Source of the DNA: an uncultured Collinsella sp.
Lineage (GTDB): Bacteria > Actinomycetota > Coriobacteriia > Coriobacteriales > Coriobacteriaceae
DNA length: 34,657 bases
Direction of reading: 5' to 3'
Assembly: GCA_900756725.1 (NCBI GenBank)
Contig: CAAELJ010000058.1
Location: 1-34,657, forward strand
Shown here: positions 7,424 to 13,385 of the stretch, piece by piece
Numbering within the stretch: position 1 is the first letter of the stretch
Layout: each line of letters opens with the position of its first letter
The notes under the pieces: model-generated
Database searches by the model: none
Seen by the model: the letters and a program-made list of their open reading frames with translations, nothing else
What the model was told of the DNA's origin: nothing
Position numbers and translations under genes: made by a program

Positions 7424-7960
7424 TTAAGCGATGACAGCGACCTGGTTAAAGTCGAGCTCGACCGGCGTCTCGCGGCCAAAGATCATCAGCGTGACCTTGA
7501 GCTTGCCAGCCTCGGTGTTAACCTCGGAGACCTTGCCATCAAAGTCGGTAAGCGGGCCATCGGTGACGCGGACGGACGTGCCGACCTCAATATCAACCGA
7601 GGTGCGCTTGGGCGAATCGCCCTTACCGGGACGACGAGTCATCTTGTTGTACTCGTCGCGGGAAAGCGGAGCGGGCTTGCCGTTGCCGCCCAGGAAACCG
7701 GTGACGCCAGGCGTGTTACGAACGCACGTCCAAGCATCGTCATCCATCTCCATGCGGACCAGGACATAACCCGGGAAGATCTTGGAATCCTTGGTCTCAC
7801 GCTTGCCACCCTCTTTAATCTCGGTGACGCGCTCCATAGGAATCTCGATATCAAAGATACGGTCCTGCATGCCCATAGTCTCGATGCGATGCTCGAGATC
7901 GGACTTAACACGGTTCTCGTATCCAGAGTAAGTGTGAACGACGTACCAACGCTTAGACAT
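7424..7960 (-). CDS. nusG: Transcription termination/antitermination factor NusG
   Basis: 178-residue factor that binds the RNA polymerase clamp and couples it to the ribosome or Rho. The NGN domain starts KRWYVVHTYSGYENRV and includes the FPGYVLVRMEMDD and TPGVTGFLG stretches. A KOW domain follows near the C-terminus, with VRVTDGPLTDFDGKVSEVN. It lacks the large inserted domain seen in some high-GC or thermophilic lineages. Its start is 3 bases after the secE stop, so the two are probably one transcript. Confidence 0.97.
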   Translation of the reverse strand: MSKRWYVVHTYSGYENRVKSDLEHRIETMGMQDRIFDIEIPMERVTEIKEGGKRETKDSKIFPGYVLVRMEMDDDAWTCVRNTPGVTGFLGGNGKPAPLSRDEYNKMTRRPGKGDSPKRTSVDIEVGTSVRVTDGPLTDFDGKVSEVNTEAGKLKVTLMIFGRETPVELDFNQVAVIA

Positions 7961-7963
7961 GGT

Positions 7964-8302
7964 TTAGCCCCTCAATCCAGAGAACAGAGCAAGAGCCTCG
8001 CCAAAGCCAGCATCGAGCAGAGCGATGACGACGCCGACGACGATCAGAGAAGCGCAAACGACGACCGAGTAGTTCACGAGCTCCTTCTTATCGGGCCACG
8101 TGACACGCTTCATCTCGGACTTGACCGAGGCGAAATACTTCTTGGTGCGGGCGAAGAAACCAGGCTTCTCGTTCTTCTTGGACTTCGCAGCCTTCTCGTT
8201 CTTCTTGGCAACGGCCTTCTTGGCCTCAACCTTGGAGTTGGCGGCAGCGTTGTTGGCTGGCGCCGGCTGCTGGGCCTTCTTCTTGTTCTTCTTGTTGGCC
8301 AT
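7964..8302 (-). CDS. secE: Preprotein translocase subunit SecE
   Basis: 112-residue essential clamp subunit of the SecYEG channel. The N-terminal half is a Lys/Ala-rich, disordered-looking extension (residues 1-60); then comes FFARTKKYFASVKSEMKRVTWP, the conserved amphipathic helix and hinge, and one transmembrane helix (VVVCASLIVVGVVIALL). Single-helix SecE is normal outside E. coli. GGAGG precedes the start. The gene is followed at once by nusG, the standard pair. Confidence 0.95.
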   Translation of the reverse strand: MANKKNKKKAQQPAPANNAAANSKVEAKKAVAKKNEKAAKSKKNEKPGFFARTKKYFASVKSEMKRVTWPDKKELVNYSVVVCASLIVVGVVIALLDAGFGEALALFSGLRG

Positions 8303-8341
8303 TTGGGTTACCTCCGCGCAATGCGCTTATACATGAGTAAA

Positions 8342-8369
8342 CCGTAAGCCCCCAATTGGGAGCTTACGG
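8342..8369 (-). terminator. Strong hairpin between tRNA-Trp and secE
   Basis: On the minus strand CCGTAAGCTCCC pairs with GGGGGCTTACGG (one G-T) around AATT, followed by TTTAC. It may end or attenuate the rpmG/tRNA-Trp transcript before secE, or mark a processing site. The T tract is short. Confidence 0.55.
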
Positions 8370-8378
8370 AATAATGAC

Positions 8379-8454
8379 TGGCACGCCAGGAAGGACTCGA
8401 ACCCTCAACACTCGGTTTTGGAGACCGATGCTCTACCAATTGAACTACTGGCGT
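8379..8454 (-). tRNA. trpT: tRNA-Trp (CCA)
   Basis: 76 bases on the minus strand. The acceptor stem ACGCCAG/CTGGCGT is perfect, the D-arm reads AGTTCAATTGGTAGAGC, the anticodon loop carries CCA, and the T-loop is GGTTCGAGTCC. The 3' CCA is encoded. It lies between rpmG and secE. Confidence 0.95.
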
Positions 8455-8467
8455 ATGTGACTAGAGA

Positions 8468-8617
8468 CTAGCGAGTCTCTTTGTGCAGCGTGTGGTGACG
8501 GCACCAGGGGCAATACTTCTTGATCTCCATACGATCAGGCATGTTCGACTTGTTCTTGGTGGTCGTATAGTTGCGGCGCTTGCACTCAGTGCACGCAAGA
8601 GTAACTAGAGTACGCAT
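8468..8617 (-). CDS. rpmG: 50S ribosomal protein L33
   Basis: 49-residue protein too short for usual ORF cut-offs. It begins MRTLVTLACTECKRRNY and ends HTLHKETR. Four cysteines (C9, C12, C36, C39) form a zinc ribbon, so it is the zinc-containing version rather than the cysteine-free paralogue made in zinc shortage. AAAGG lies upstream of the start. rpmG next to secE-nusG is common in Gram-positive bacteria; here tRNA-Trp sits in between. Confidence 0.95.
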   Translation of the reverse strand: MRTLVTLACTECKRRNYTTTKNKSNMPDRMEIKKYCPWCRHHTLHKETR

Positions 8618-8662
8618 TTATCCTGAACCTTTCATTTCCGCCCCGTACGGGCACGAGTTGGT

Positions 8663-8692
8663 ACTTTATCAGCTCTACGTAAGTGCTGTCAA
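8663..8692 (-). promoter_or_regulatory. Promoter for rpmG/tRNA-Trp
   Basis: On the minus strand, TTGACA (8687-8692), an 18-base spacer and TAAAGT (8663-8668) lie about 45 bases before the rpmG start. The -35 box is a perfect consensus. It resembles the promoter of the tRNA-Tyr cluster at 10494-10523. Confidence 0.7.
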
Positions 8693-8833
8693 TGAAAACC
8701 TCGAATCAATTGGTTCTCGCTGGATCCATTCATATTTGGAACACATCAATGAAGCCAGCGAGATCTAATCGACTCCTCACGCTCGGCTTAAGAGCGAGCG
8801 AAGCGCAATCGTCAGGGAACAAGCCCCGCGTAG

Positions 8834-8870
8834 AAAAGAACCCGGCACCCTATAAGTGCCGGGTTCTCTC
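8834..8870 (-). terminator. Terminator after tuf
   Basis: AGAACCCGGCAC (8837-8848) pairs perfectly with GTGCCGGGTTCT (8856-8867) around a 7-base loop; on the minus strand the stem ends in TTTT. The 140 bases between here and the rpmG promoter show no gene. Confidence 0.8.
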
Positions 8871-8896
8871 TAAGTCAGCTATATCAAAGAGCTAAT

Positions 8897-10087
8897 TTAC
8901 TCAATGATCGTGGAGACGATGCCCGAACCGACGGTGTGGCCACCCTCGCGGATAGCGAAGCGCAGACCCTCCTCCATGGCGATCGGGTGAATGAGGTCGC
9001 CCTCGATGGTGATGTGGTCACCAGGCATAGCCATCTCGGTGCCCTCGGGCAGCTTGACCGTACCGGTAACGTCGGTGGTACGGAAGTAGAACTGAGGACG
9101 ATAACCATCGAAGAACGGGGTGTGACGGCCGCCCTCCTCCTTGGTCAGAACGTAGATCTCGCCGGTGAACTTGGTGTGCGGGGTAACCGAACCGGGCTTG
9201 CAGAGAACCTGGCCGCGCTCGATGTCCTCGCGCTTGATGCCGCGGAGCAGCAGACCGACGTTGTCACCAGCCTCGCAGAAGTCCATGGACTTACGGAACA
9301 TCTCGATACCGGTAACGACGGTGTTCTGGGTATCCTTGATGCCGACGATCTCGACGGGCTCGTTGAGCTTGAGCTCACCGCGCTCGACACGGCCGGTAGC
9401 AACGGTACCACGGCCGGAGATGGTCATAACGTCCTCAACGGCCATCAGGAACGGGAGGTCGTTGTTACGAGCAGGGGTCGGGATGTACTCGTCGACGGCC
9501 TTCATGAGCTCGCGGATAGCGTCCATCCACTTGGCGTCGCCCTCGAGAGCGCCCAGAGCGGAACCACGGATGACGGGGATATCGTCGCCGGGGAAATCGT
9601 ACTCGGAGAGGAGCTCACGGGTCTCCATCTCGACGAGGTCGATGAGCTCGTCATCGTCGACCATGTCGCACTTGTTCAGGAAGACGACGATGTAGGGAAC
9701 GCCGACCTGACGGGCGAGCAGGATGTGCTCGCGGGTCTGAGCCATGGGGCCGTCGGTAGCGGCGATGACCAGGATAGCGCCGTCCATCTGAGCAGCACCG
9801 GAGATCATGTTCTTGACGTAGTCAGCGTGGCCCGGGCAGTCAACGTGAGCGTAGTGACGGGCAGCAGTCTCGTACTCGACGTGGGAGACGGAGATCGTGA
9901 TGCCGCGCTCGCGCTCCTCGGGAGCCTTGTCGATGTTCTCGAACGCAGTGAAGTCAGCCTTGCAGCCCTCGGTCTCAGAGAGAACCTTGGTGATGGCGGC
10001 GGTCAGCGTGGTCTTGCCGTGGTCGACGTGACCAATGGTGCCGATGTTAACATGCGGCTTAGTGCGCTCAAACTTCTCTTTGGCCAT
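8897..10087 (-). CDS. tuf: Translation elongation factor Tu
   Basis: 396-residue GTPase that brings aminoacyl-tRNA to the ribosome. The G1 motif GHVDHGKTT is near residues 19-27, followed by DCPGH (G3), NKCDMVD (G4) and the SAL motif (G5), then the two beta-barrel domains; it ends GSGIVSTIIE. Length is the family norm. GAGGAGG precedes the start. It stands alone downstream of a tRNA-Tyr/Thr/Met cluster instead of after fusA; no fusA is seen in this window, so another location for the str operon genes is likely. The arrangement of tuf next to tRNA genes may let it be co-transcribed with them. Confidence 0.98.
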   Translation of the reverse strand: MAKEKFERTKPHVNIGTIGHVDHGKTTLTAAITKVLSETEGCKADFTAFENIDKAPEERERGITISVSHVEYETAARHYAHVDCPGHADYVKNMISGAAQMDGAILVIAATDGPMAQTREHILLARQVGVPYIVVFLNKCDMVDDDELIDLVEMETRELLSEYDFPGDDIPVIRGSALGALEGDAKWMDAIRELMKAVDEYIPTPARNNDLPFLMAVEDVMTISGRGTVATGRVERGELKLNEPVEIVGIKDTQNTVVTGIEMFRKSMDFCEAGDNVGLLLRGIKREDIERGQVLCKPGSVTPHTKFTGEIYVLTKEEGGRHTPFFDGYRPQFYFRTTDVTGTVKLPEGTEMAMPGDHITIEGDLIHPIAMEEGLRFAIREGGHTVGSGIVSTIIE

Positions 10088-10141
10088 AAAGCCCTCCTCT
10101 TAACAGGTCGTCCCCGGACGGGACTTTGCCTTTATACCATA

Positions 10142-10172
10142 GTGGCCTCTCAACATACTATTGAGAAGCCAC
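10142..10172 (-). promoter_or_regulatory. Hairpin and possible -10 box upstream of tuf
   Basis: GTGGCTTCTCAA and TTGAGAGGCCAC (minus strand) pair over 12 positions with one G-T. There is no T run, so it may be a processing or pausing structure between the tRNA cluster and tuf. TATAAA follows shortly after on the minus strand, a weak hint of a separate tuf promoter. Confidence 0.4.
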
Positions 10173-10183
10173 CGTGTTACCTA

Positions 10184-10260
10184 TGGTAGCGGTGACTGGA
10201 TTCGAACCAGTGACGCCACGGGTATGAACCGTGTGCTCTAACCAACTGAGCTACACCGCC
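10184..10260 (-). tRNA. tRNA-Met (CAT), elongator type
   Basis: 77 bases on the minus strand, starting GGCGGTGTAGCTCAGTTGG. The loop TTCATAC carries CAT. The first pair is G-U and the anticodon stem lacks the GGG/CCC run of initiators, so elongator Met is favoured; tRNA-Ile2 (lysidine-modified CAT) is less likely but not excluded. CCA is encoded. Confidence 0.9.
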
Positions 10261-10263
10261 GGA

Positions 10264-10339
10264 TGGAGCCTGCAACCAGACTTGAACTGGTGACCTCTTC
10301 GTTACCAACGAAGTGCTCTACCGACTGAGCTATACAGGC
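10264..10339 (-). tRNA. tRNA-Thr (GGT)
   Basis: 76 bases on the minus strand: GCCTGTA acceptor start, D-arm TAGCTCAGTCGGTAGAGC, anticodon loop TTGGTAA (GGT), T-loop GTTCAAGTC and an encoded CCA. It is 3 bases from tRNA-Met. Confidence 0.95.
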
Positions 10340-10349
10340 ACTTGACGGG

Positions 10350-10431
10350 TGGGAGCTATAGGATTCGAACCTATGTAGGCAGAGCCAACGGGTTTACAGC
10401 CCGTCCCCATTAACCACTCGGGCAAACTCCC
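10350..10431 (-). tRNA. tRNA-Tyr (GTA)
   Basis: 82 bases on the minus strand with the long variable arm of a class II tRNA. GGGAGTT starts the acceptor stem; the anticodon loop is CTGTAAA (GTA). The genome continues A-CCC rather than A-CCA, so the terminal CCA must be completed after transcription, unlike the neighbouring tRNAs. Confidence 0.95.
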
Positions 10432-10493
10432 AATCGTTCAAGTAGCCGCAGGTTCTTTGGTCTTTTGGACCGCCGCCCCCGCGAACGAAAAAG

Positions 10494-10523
10494 ATAATAC
10501 GATGCAACCTTGGGAGCTGTCAA
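10494..10523 (-). promoter_or_regulatory. Promoter of the tRNA-Tyr/Thr/Met(-tuf) cluster
   Basis: On the minus strand: TTGACA (10518-10523), 18-base spacer, TATTAT (10494-10499), about 60 bases before the tRNA-Tyr. Near-consensus, as expected for a stable-RNA promoter. Confidence 0.8.
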
Positions 10524-10737
10524 CGAAAACCTCTAGATACACGGTGCCGGGCGTATCTATGTACCTTTGACCTGCGTTTTTGTTGAGTTTAGATATGAAG
10601 GGCGGTGGATTTCGCTACGCTGGTGACATTTCCCAAGGGAACACTTTGGCACGGTGGAGTACGCCTACAGCATCGACCTTCGATAACGACCCTCTTGCAC
10701 TATTACATAGGTCGCGATCGGACTTTTCCGGCACGAA
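10524..10737. other. Intergenic stretch without a convincing gene
   Basis: A small hairpin AGATAC/GTATCT (10535-10558) is present. On the plus strand TTGACC (10567-10572), 17 bases and TAGATA form a weak promoter-like pair reading into the repeat block. A 60-codon frame here (10580-10762) has no ribosome site and runs into repeats, so I do not call it a gene. Confidence 0.4.
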
Positions 10738-10883
10738 CGAGCGTGGATTTTCTCCCGTTTGAAATCGAGCGTGGATAATCTCCCTCTTTTAGCACGGCTT
10801 CGAACCCAAAGTGGCAGATTATCCACGCTCATTCATTAGGCGGGAGATTTTCCACGCTCGCACGTCCAGAAATCCACGCTCAA
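10738..10883. repeat. Nested inverted repeats of a GAGCGTGGAT-WWTCTCCC unit
   Basis: Five copies of a unit of up to 20 bases: plus orientation at 10738-10757 and 10766-10784, minus orientation at 10816-10830, 10841-10860 and 10870-10883 (the last truncated). Copies 2 and 3 are exact complements over 15 bases; copies 1 and 4 match over 20 with two changes, so the block is a nested palindrome. Not a CRISPR: spacing and orientation vary. Confidence 0.8.
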
Positions 10884-10912
10884 GGTAAACGGCTGGGCCC
10901 GCTCCCGCCTTT

Positions 10913-11049
10913 GTCTCTATCTGTAACATTTAGAGAACATTTTCTCCCCTATCTGTTACAGATCGAGATGTTTCGCAGAGACTCTGGCTTACGTCTCATT
11001 CTGTAACAGTACGAACGGTTTTCCGCCCCTTCGTGTTACAGATCGAGAC
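10913..11049. repeat. Two tandem palindromes with CTGTAACA/TGTTACAG arms
   Basis: Copy A has arms at 10913-10928 and 10954-10969; copy B at 10993-11008 and 11034-11049, a period of 80 bases. Both share the right side TGTTACAGATCGAGA and a CCCCT in the loop. Copy B ends 6 bases from the stop of the next gene. They may form the 3' end of the minus-strand operon or be mobile repeats. Confidence 0.75.
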
Positions 11050-11055
11050 ATTTAT

Positions 11056-12054
11056 CTATTCTCGCCTTACATCCACGACATCTGCCCAGTCAATAACGTC
11101 GTAGTCATCATCGCTTCGCCAGACGACACACTTGGGTCGTGAATCCGCTTGGGCCGCATCGTCCCTCGCCGCTTGTGGACGACTCGCAAAGAAGCGCCCA
11201 AGCTCAGCTCGCGGCAAGATAATCCCTTGCACGCTCCCGCCACCCGCAAGACACACACGCGCCCAGCGACCAGCCTTTTCATATAAGAGCCAATTGGCAA
11301 CCTGCGAAGATCTGCCCTCAGGCACTTTATCCCCTGGAATATCAGGAACAAACATGGGGTCGACCTCCTCCAGTTGAGCAAAGCCCATCCCCTCCAAACG
11401 CGAACCAAGTTTTTCCTTAGCGTAACCGCTCAGCTCGCGCTTGATCATGCCTGCAATACGCCGGACCGTCCTACCATGGGGATCAAACCGGCTGCATCCG
11501 CGCTCATAGGCAGCCAGCGCATCCATAAGCACGTAGACCTCGCTCAAATTGAGCGGCAGCGCCAGCGGGTGTACCGAGGACCTGAATTCGCCGCGATACC
11601 CAAATTCCTCGGCCACGCACATGCCGCCGATACGCACGCCATCGCGAATCCTGGCACGGCGCTCCCCCACCGCGTTCTTGCTGCACAGCAAAACGTTATA
11701 GGCGATGTCTACCTGCGAGCGCTCTTCGTGGGAAACGGTGAGCATAATCAAGTCCGCCTCTTCACCGCCAATAAAGGAATCCTTGAGTTCGTAGCCCTTC
11801 ATGCCTTTGTTAGACGGCTCAGCTGCAAGCAGCGCAAAAAGCTTGTGCACCTGATGGTAGAGCGCTAGGCGTCCCTCCAAATATGGACCATCGGGTCCAT
11901 TTGCATACGCCTTGATATGCATCCGCAAGGCCCCCGTGTCGACGGGCGCTACCGCCATCTGGCTAATAGCATATCCCTCGCCTGGACGGGAAATCATATC
12001 GTTGAGCTCGACCGCATCTGGCATGTTTCTTTTTATGTACTGTCCAAGCAGCAT
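11056..12054 (-). CDS. Uncharacterised protein, 332 aa, second gene of an unknown operon
   Basis: I do not recognise a family with confidence. The protein is soluble, with no signal peptide or membrane segment. A middle segment (about 165-230: LPLNLSEVYVLMDALAAY followed by a basic helix) recalls the connector of WYL-type regulators, but there is no N-terminal HTH and no clear WYL triad, so this is only a hint. The last 100 residues are beta-rich and end in an acidic stretch (SDDDYDVIDWADVVDV). AGAAAGG lies 12 bases before the ATG, slightly far. The gene follows its partner (12084-12755) by 29 bases, so they are probably co-transcribed. The locus sits between tRNA genes and repeat blocks, a typical place for accessory functions. 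Confidence 0.7.
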   Translation of the reverse strand: MLLGQYIKRNMPDAVELNDMISRPGEGYAISQMAVAPVDTGALRMHIKAYANGPDGPYLEGRLALYHQVHKLFALLAAEPSNKGMKGYELKDSFIGGEEADLIMLTVSHEERSQVDIAYNVLLCSKNAVGERRARIRDGVRIGGMCVAEEFGYRGEFRSSVHPLALPLNLSEVYVLMDALAAYERGCSRFDPHGRTVRRIAGMIKRELSGYAKEKLGSRLEGMGFAQLEEVDPMFVPDIPGDKVPEGRSSQVANWLLYEKAGRWARVCLAGGGSVQGIILPRAELGRFFASRPQAARDDAAQADSRPKCVVWRSDDDYDVIDWADVVDVRRE

Positions 12055-12083
12055 TGGCGGCGCCCGCCTTTCTAATCTTTAAC

Positions 12084-12755
12084 CTATCGATTTTTTCTCT
12101 TCGAGTCCATCTCAAGATAGCGTTGGATTTTGTCGAGCGACAAATTGGTTCGGCCCAGGGACTCTGCCGCCGTCAAAATCTTCTGTGCAAGATTTGATCC
12201 AAAGTAGTAAATCACATCTCCATTGGCGATGCGCTCAACGTATTCGTCTCCAATCTTATTAATAAGGGAGAAAAACTCGGGGCACAGCATGGGATAACGC
12301 TCAGCTATTTCCGTAATCCCCGCATGGCCAAAATCGGCAACGTCCTCGCACTGCCGCTCAAGATCTTCGATACCGTGGCCATTAAGGCCGCGCCCGCAGG
12401 AAAAAGCAAGGCCGCGAGACAGGGCAGTTTTGACGCGTTGCCCCTGCTCGTCCGACAGCTTTCCACCCAATAGGGCTCGCATCATGATCTGGCAGCAAGC
12501 GTACGTAGGTCGATAGAGAAAATCGACACGTGCATCACTGGGCATATCGCGATCGCTGCTCAGAGGAAAGCAGCCGTCTTCTCGTTGAGACTCGAGAATG
12601 ACTTCGAGGGACTCGCGCCAATCCGGATCGTCATCCAAACCATAATCGCGAAAATAGCGCAGCAGCTGCACCTGCATATCCATGACACAAGTACTGACGA
12701 TCGGCTTACCTGTTGCCCTGTTCCTGCCGGCAATGTCGCAAAGAGGGTAAATCAT
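12084..12755 (-). CDS. Uncharacterised protein, 223 aa, first gene of an unknown operon
   Basis: The start at 12755 (MIYPLCDIAGRNRATGK) follows GGAAAGGAAG at good spacing; an upstream in-frame ATG (12896) would read through hairpins and looks non-coding. The product is helical and soluble. LEVILESQREDGCFPL, then LLGGKLSDEQ and SRGLAFSCGRGLNGHG, resemble the repeated helix pairs of alpha/alpha-toroid enzymes, but no catalytic motif is seen, so no function is assigned. Six cysteines lie within residues 1-110. Codon use is less GC-biased than in the core genes nearby, hinting at acquisition. A perfect 17-bp palindrome and a leader hairpin lie upstream. Confidence 0.7.
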   Translation of the reverse strand: MIYPLCDIAGRNRATGKPIVSTCVMDMQVQLLRYFRDYGLDDDPDWRESLEVILESQREDGCFPLSSDRDMPSDARVDFLYRPTYACCQIMMRALLGGKLSDEQGQRVKTALSRGLAFSCGRGLNGHGIEDLERQCEDVADFGHAGITEIAERYPMLCPEFFSLINKIGDEYVERIANGDVIYYFGSNLAQKILTAAESLGRTNLSLDKIQRYLEMDSKRKNR

Positions 12756-12782
12756 GGTCTTCTTCCTTTCCATAGACCTGAT

Positions 12783-12862
12783 GTCAGCGATTCCGTTTCG
12801 CTGACCTTGTTGATTCCATTCTCTTTTGCGGGGCCATATCAGACGACCAAGCAGTGCTTGGT
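12783..12862 (-). promoter_or_regulatory. Leader hairpin and 17-bp palindrome upstream of the unknown operon
   Basis: ACCAAGCA-G-TGCTTGGT (12846-12862) is a perfect 8+8 palindrome with one central base, the right size for a dimeric repressor site. Closer to the gene, GTCAGCG (12783-12789) pairs with CGCTGAC (12799-12805) in the leader. Further upstream GTAGGCGCCTAC (12897-12908) is a perfect 12-bp palindrome. No clean promoter could be assigned. Confidence 0.45.
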
Positions 12863-12913
12863 TATTGCAGGTGACGGGAAAATGGAGCCAGCCCACGTAG
12901 GCGCCTACCTAAA

Positions 12914-12977
12914 AAGAAACGGGCCCTGTCCCACAAGGGAACAGAGCCCGAAACTCTCATGGAGCCAGTGACAGGAA
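12914..12977 (-). pseudogene. Duplicated 3' end of tRNA-Thr plus its terminator
   Basis: These 64 bases match 13104-13167 at 62 positions. They contain only the last 18 bases of a tRNA-Thr and the terminator hairpin downstream (GGGCTCTGTTCCC pairing with GGGACAGGGCCC, then a T run on the minus strand). The rest of the tRNA is replaced by about 125 bases of palindrome-rich sequence. It is a truncated second tRNA-Thr copy or a trace of integration at the tRNA 3' end. Confidence 0.7.
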
Positions 12978-13103
12978 GTCCGCGTATTCGCTTCGCGAAT
13001 CCGCTCCGGCTTCGGATGCCTGCCGGCATCCTTGCCCGCTCGCTACGAACGCTCCGCGTTCGCTTGACGCTCGCGCCCTCGCAGGTTCGATTCCGGCACA
13101 TAC
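12978..13103. other. Palindrome-rich insert between the two tRNA-Thr 3' copies
   Basis: Small palindromes include ATTCGCTTCGCGAAT, ATGCCTGCCGGCAT and GAACGCTCCGCGTTC. At its right end GCAGGTTCGATTCC, the T-arm of the tRNA-Thr, appears in inverted orientation (about 13081-13094). No coding frame is convincing. It looks like a rearranged remnant. Confidence 0.5.
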
Positions 13104-13139
13104 AAGAAACGGGCCCTGTCCCACAAGGGAGCAGAACCC
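13104..13139 (-). terminator. Terminator of tRNA-Thr (TGT)
   Basis: On the minus strand GGGTTCTGCTCCC pairs with GGGACAGGGCCC around TTGT and is followed by GTTTCTTG. The duplicated copy at 12914 has a better T run. Confidence 0.7.
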
Positions 13140-13149
13140 GAAACTCTCA

Positions 13150-13224
13150 TGGAGCCAGTGACAGGAATCGAACCTGCAACCCACTGATTACAAATCAGTT
13201 GCGCTACCGTTGCGCCACACTGGC
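13150..13224 (-). tRNA. tRNA-Thr (TGT)
   Basis: 75 bases on the minus strand: acceptor GCCAGTG/CACTGGC, D-arm GTGGCGCAACGGTAGCGC, anticodon loop TTTGTAA (TGT), T-loop GGTTCGATTCC and encoded CCA. The last 18 bases are duplicated downstream. Confidence 0.95.
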
Positions 13225-13308
13225 ACACTTGGCGCTTTCGCGCGAAGCCTGTTTAGAATAAAGGAATTGCGGACGAGGCGCAACAGGCCCTTTGACCGAC
13301 CACATCTC

Positions 13309-13345
13309 AAAACTATTCGTCAGAACGAATAGTTTTTATTACAAT
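13309..13345 (+). promoter_or_regulatory. Perfect palindromic operator with -10 box upstream of the HTH/HipA-like gene
   Basis: AAAACTATTCGT (13309-13320) and ACGAATAGTTTT (13325-13336) form a perfect 12+12 palindrome with a 4-base centre. TACAAT (13340-13345) just after it is a good -10 box; the matching -35 position falls inside the palindrome, so bound protein would block polymerase. A degenerate half, AAAACTACTCGTTCTGGCG (13355-13373), follows in the leader and may be a second site. Confidence 0.6.
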
Positions 13346-13385
13346 GAAGAAGATAAAACTACTCGTTCTGGCGAAGGGTTTCGCG

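Noticed and set aside
6242..8347. A 701-codon open frame on the plus strand across rplA, rplK, nusG and secE
   Set aside because: It is antisense to four certain genes; GC-rich codon bias keeps the complementary frame open. The protein is a low-complexity Leu/Gly/Asp mix.
10580..10762. Small plus-strand ORF of 60 codons
   Set aside because: No ribosome site and it runs into the palindromic repeats; an upstream promoter-like pair is weak.
10738..11049. Repeat blocks as a CRISPR array
   Set aside because: Repeats alternate orientation, have unequal intervals, and no cas gene is near.
12882..12891. ATGGAGCCAG as a third tRNA-Thr 3' fragment
   Set aside because: Only 10 bases match and flanks differ; chance cannot be excluded.
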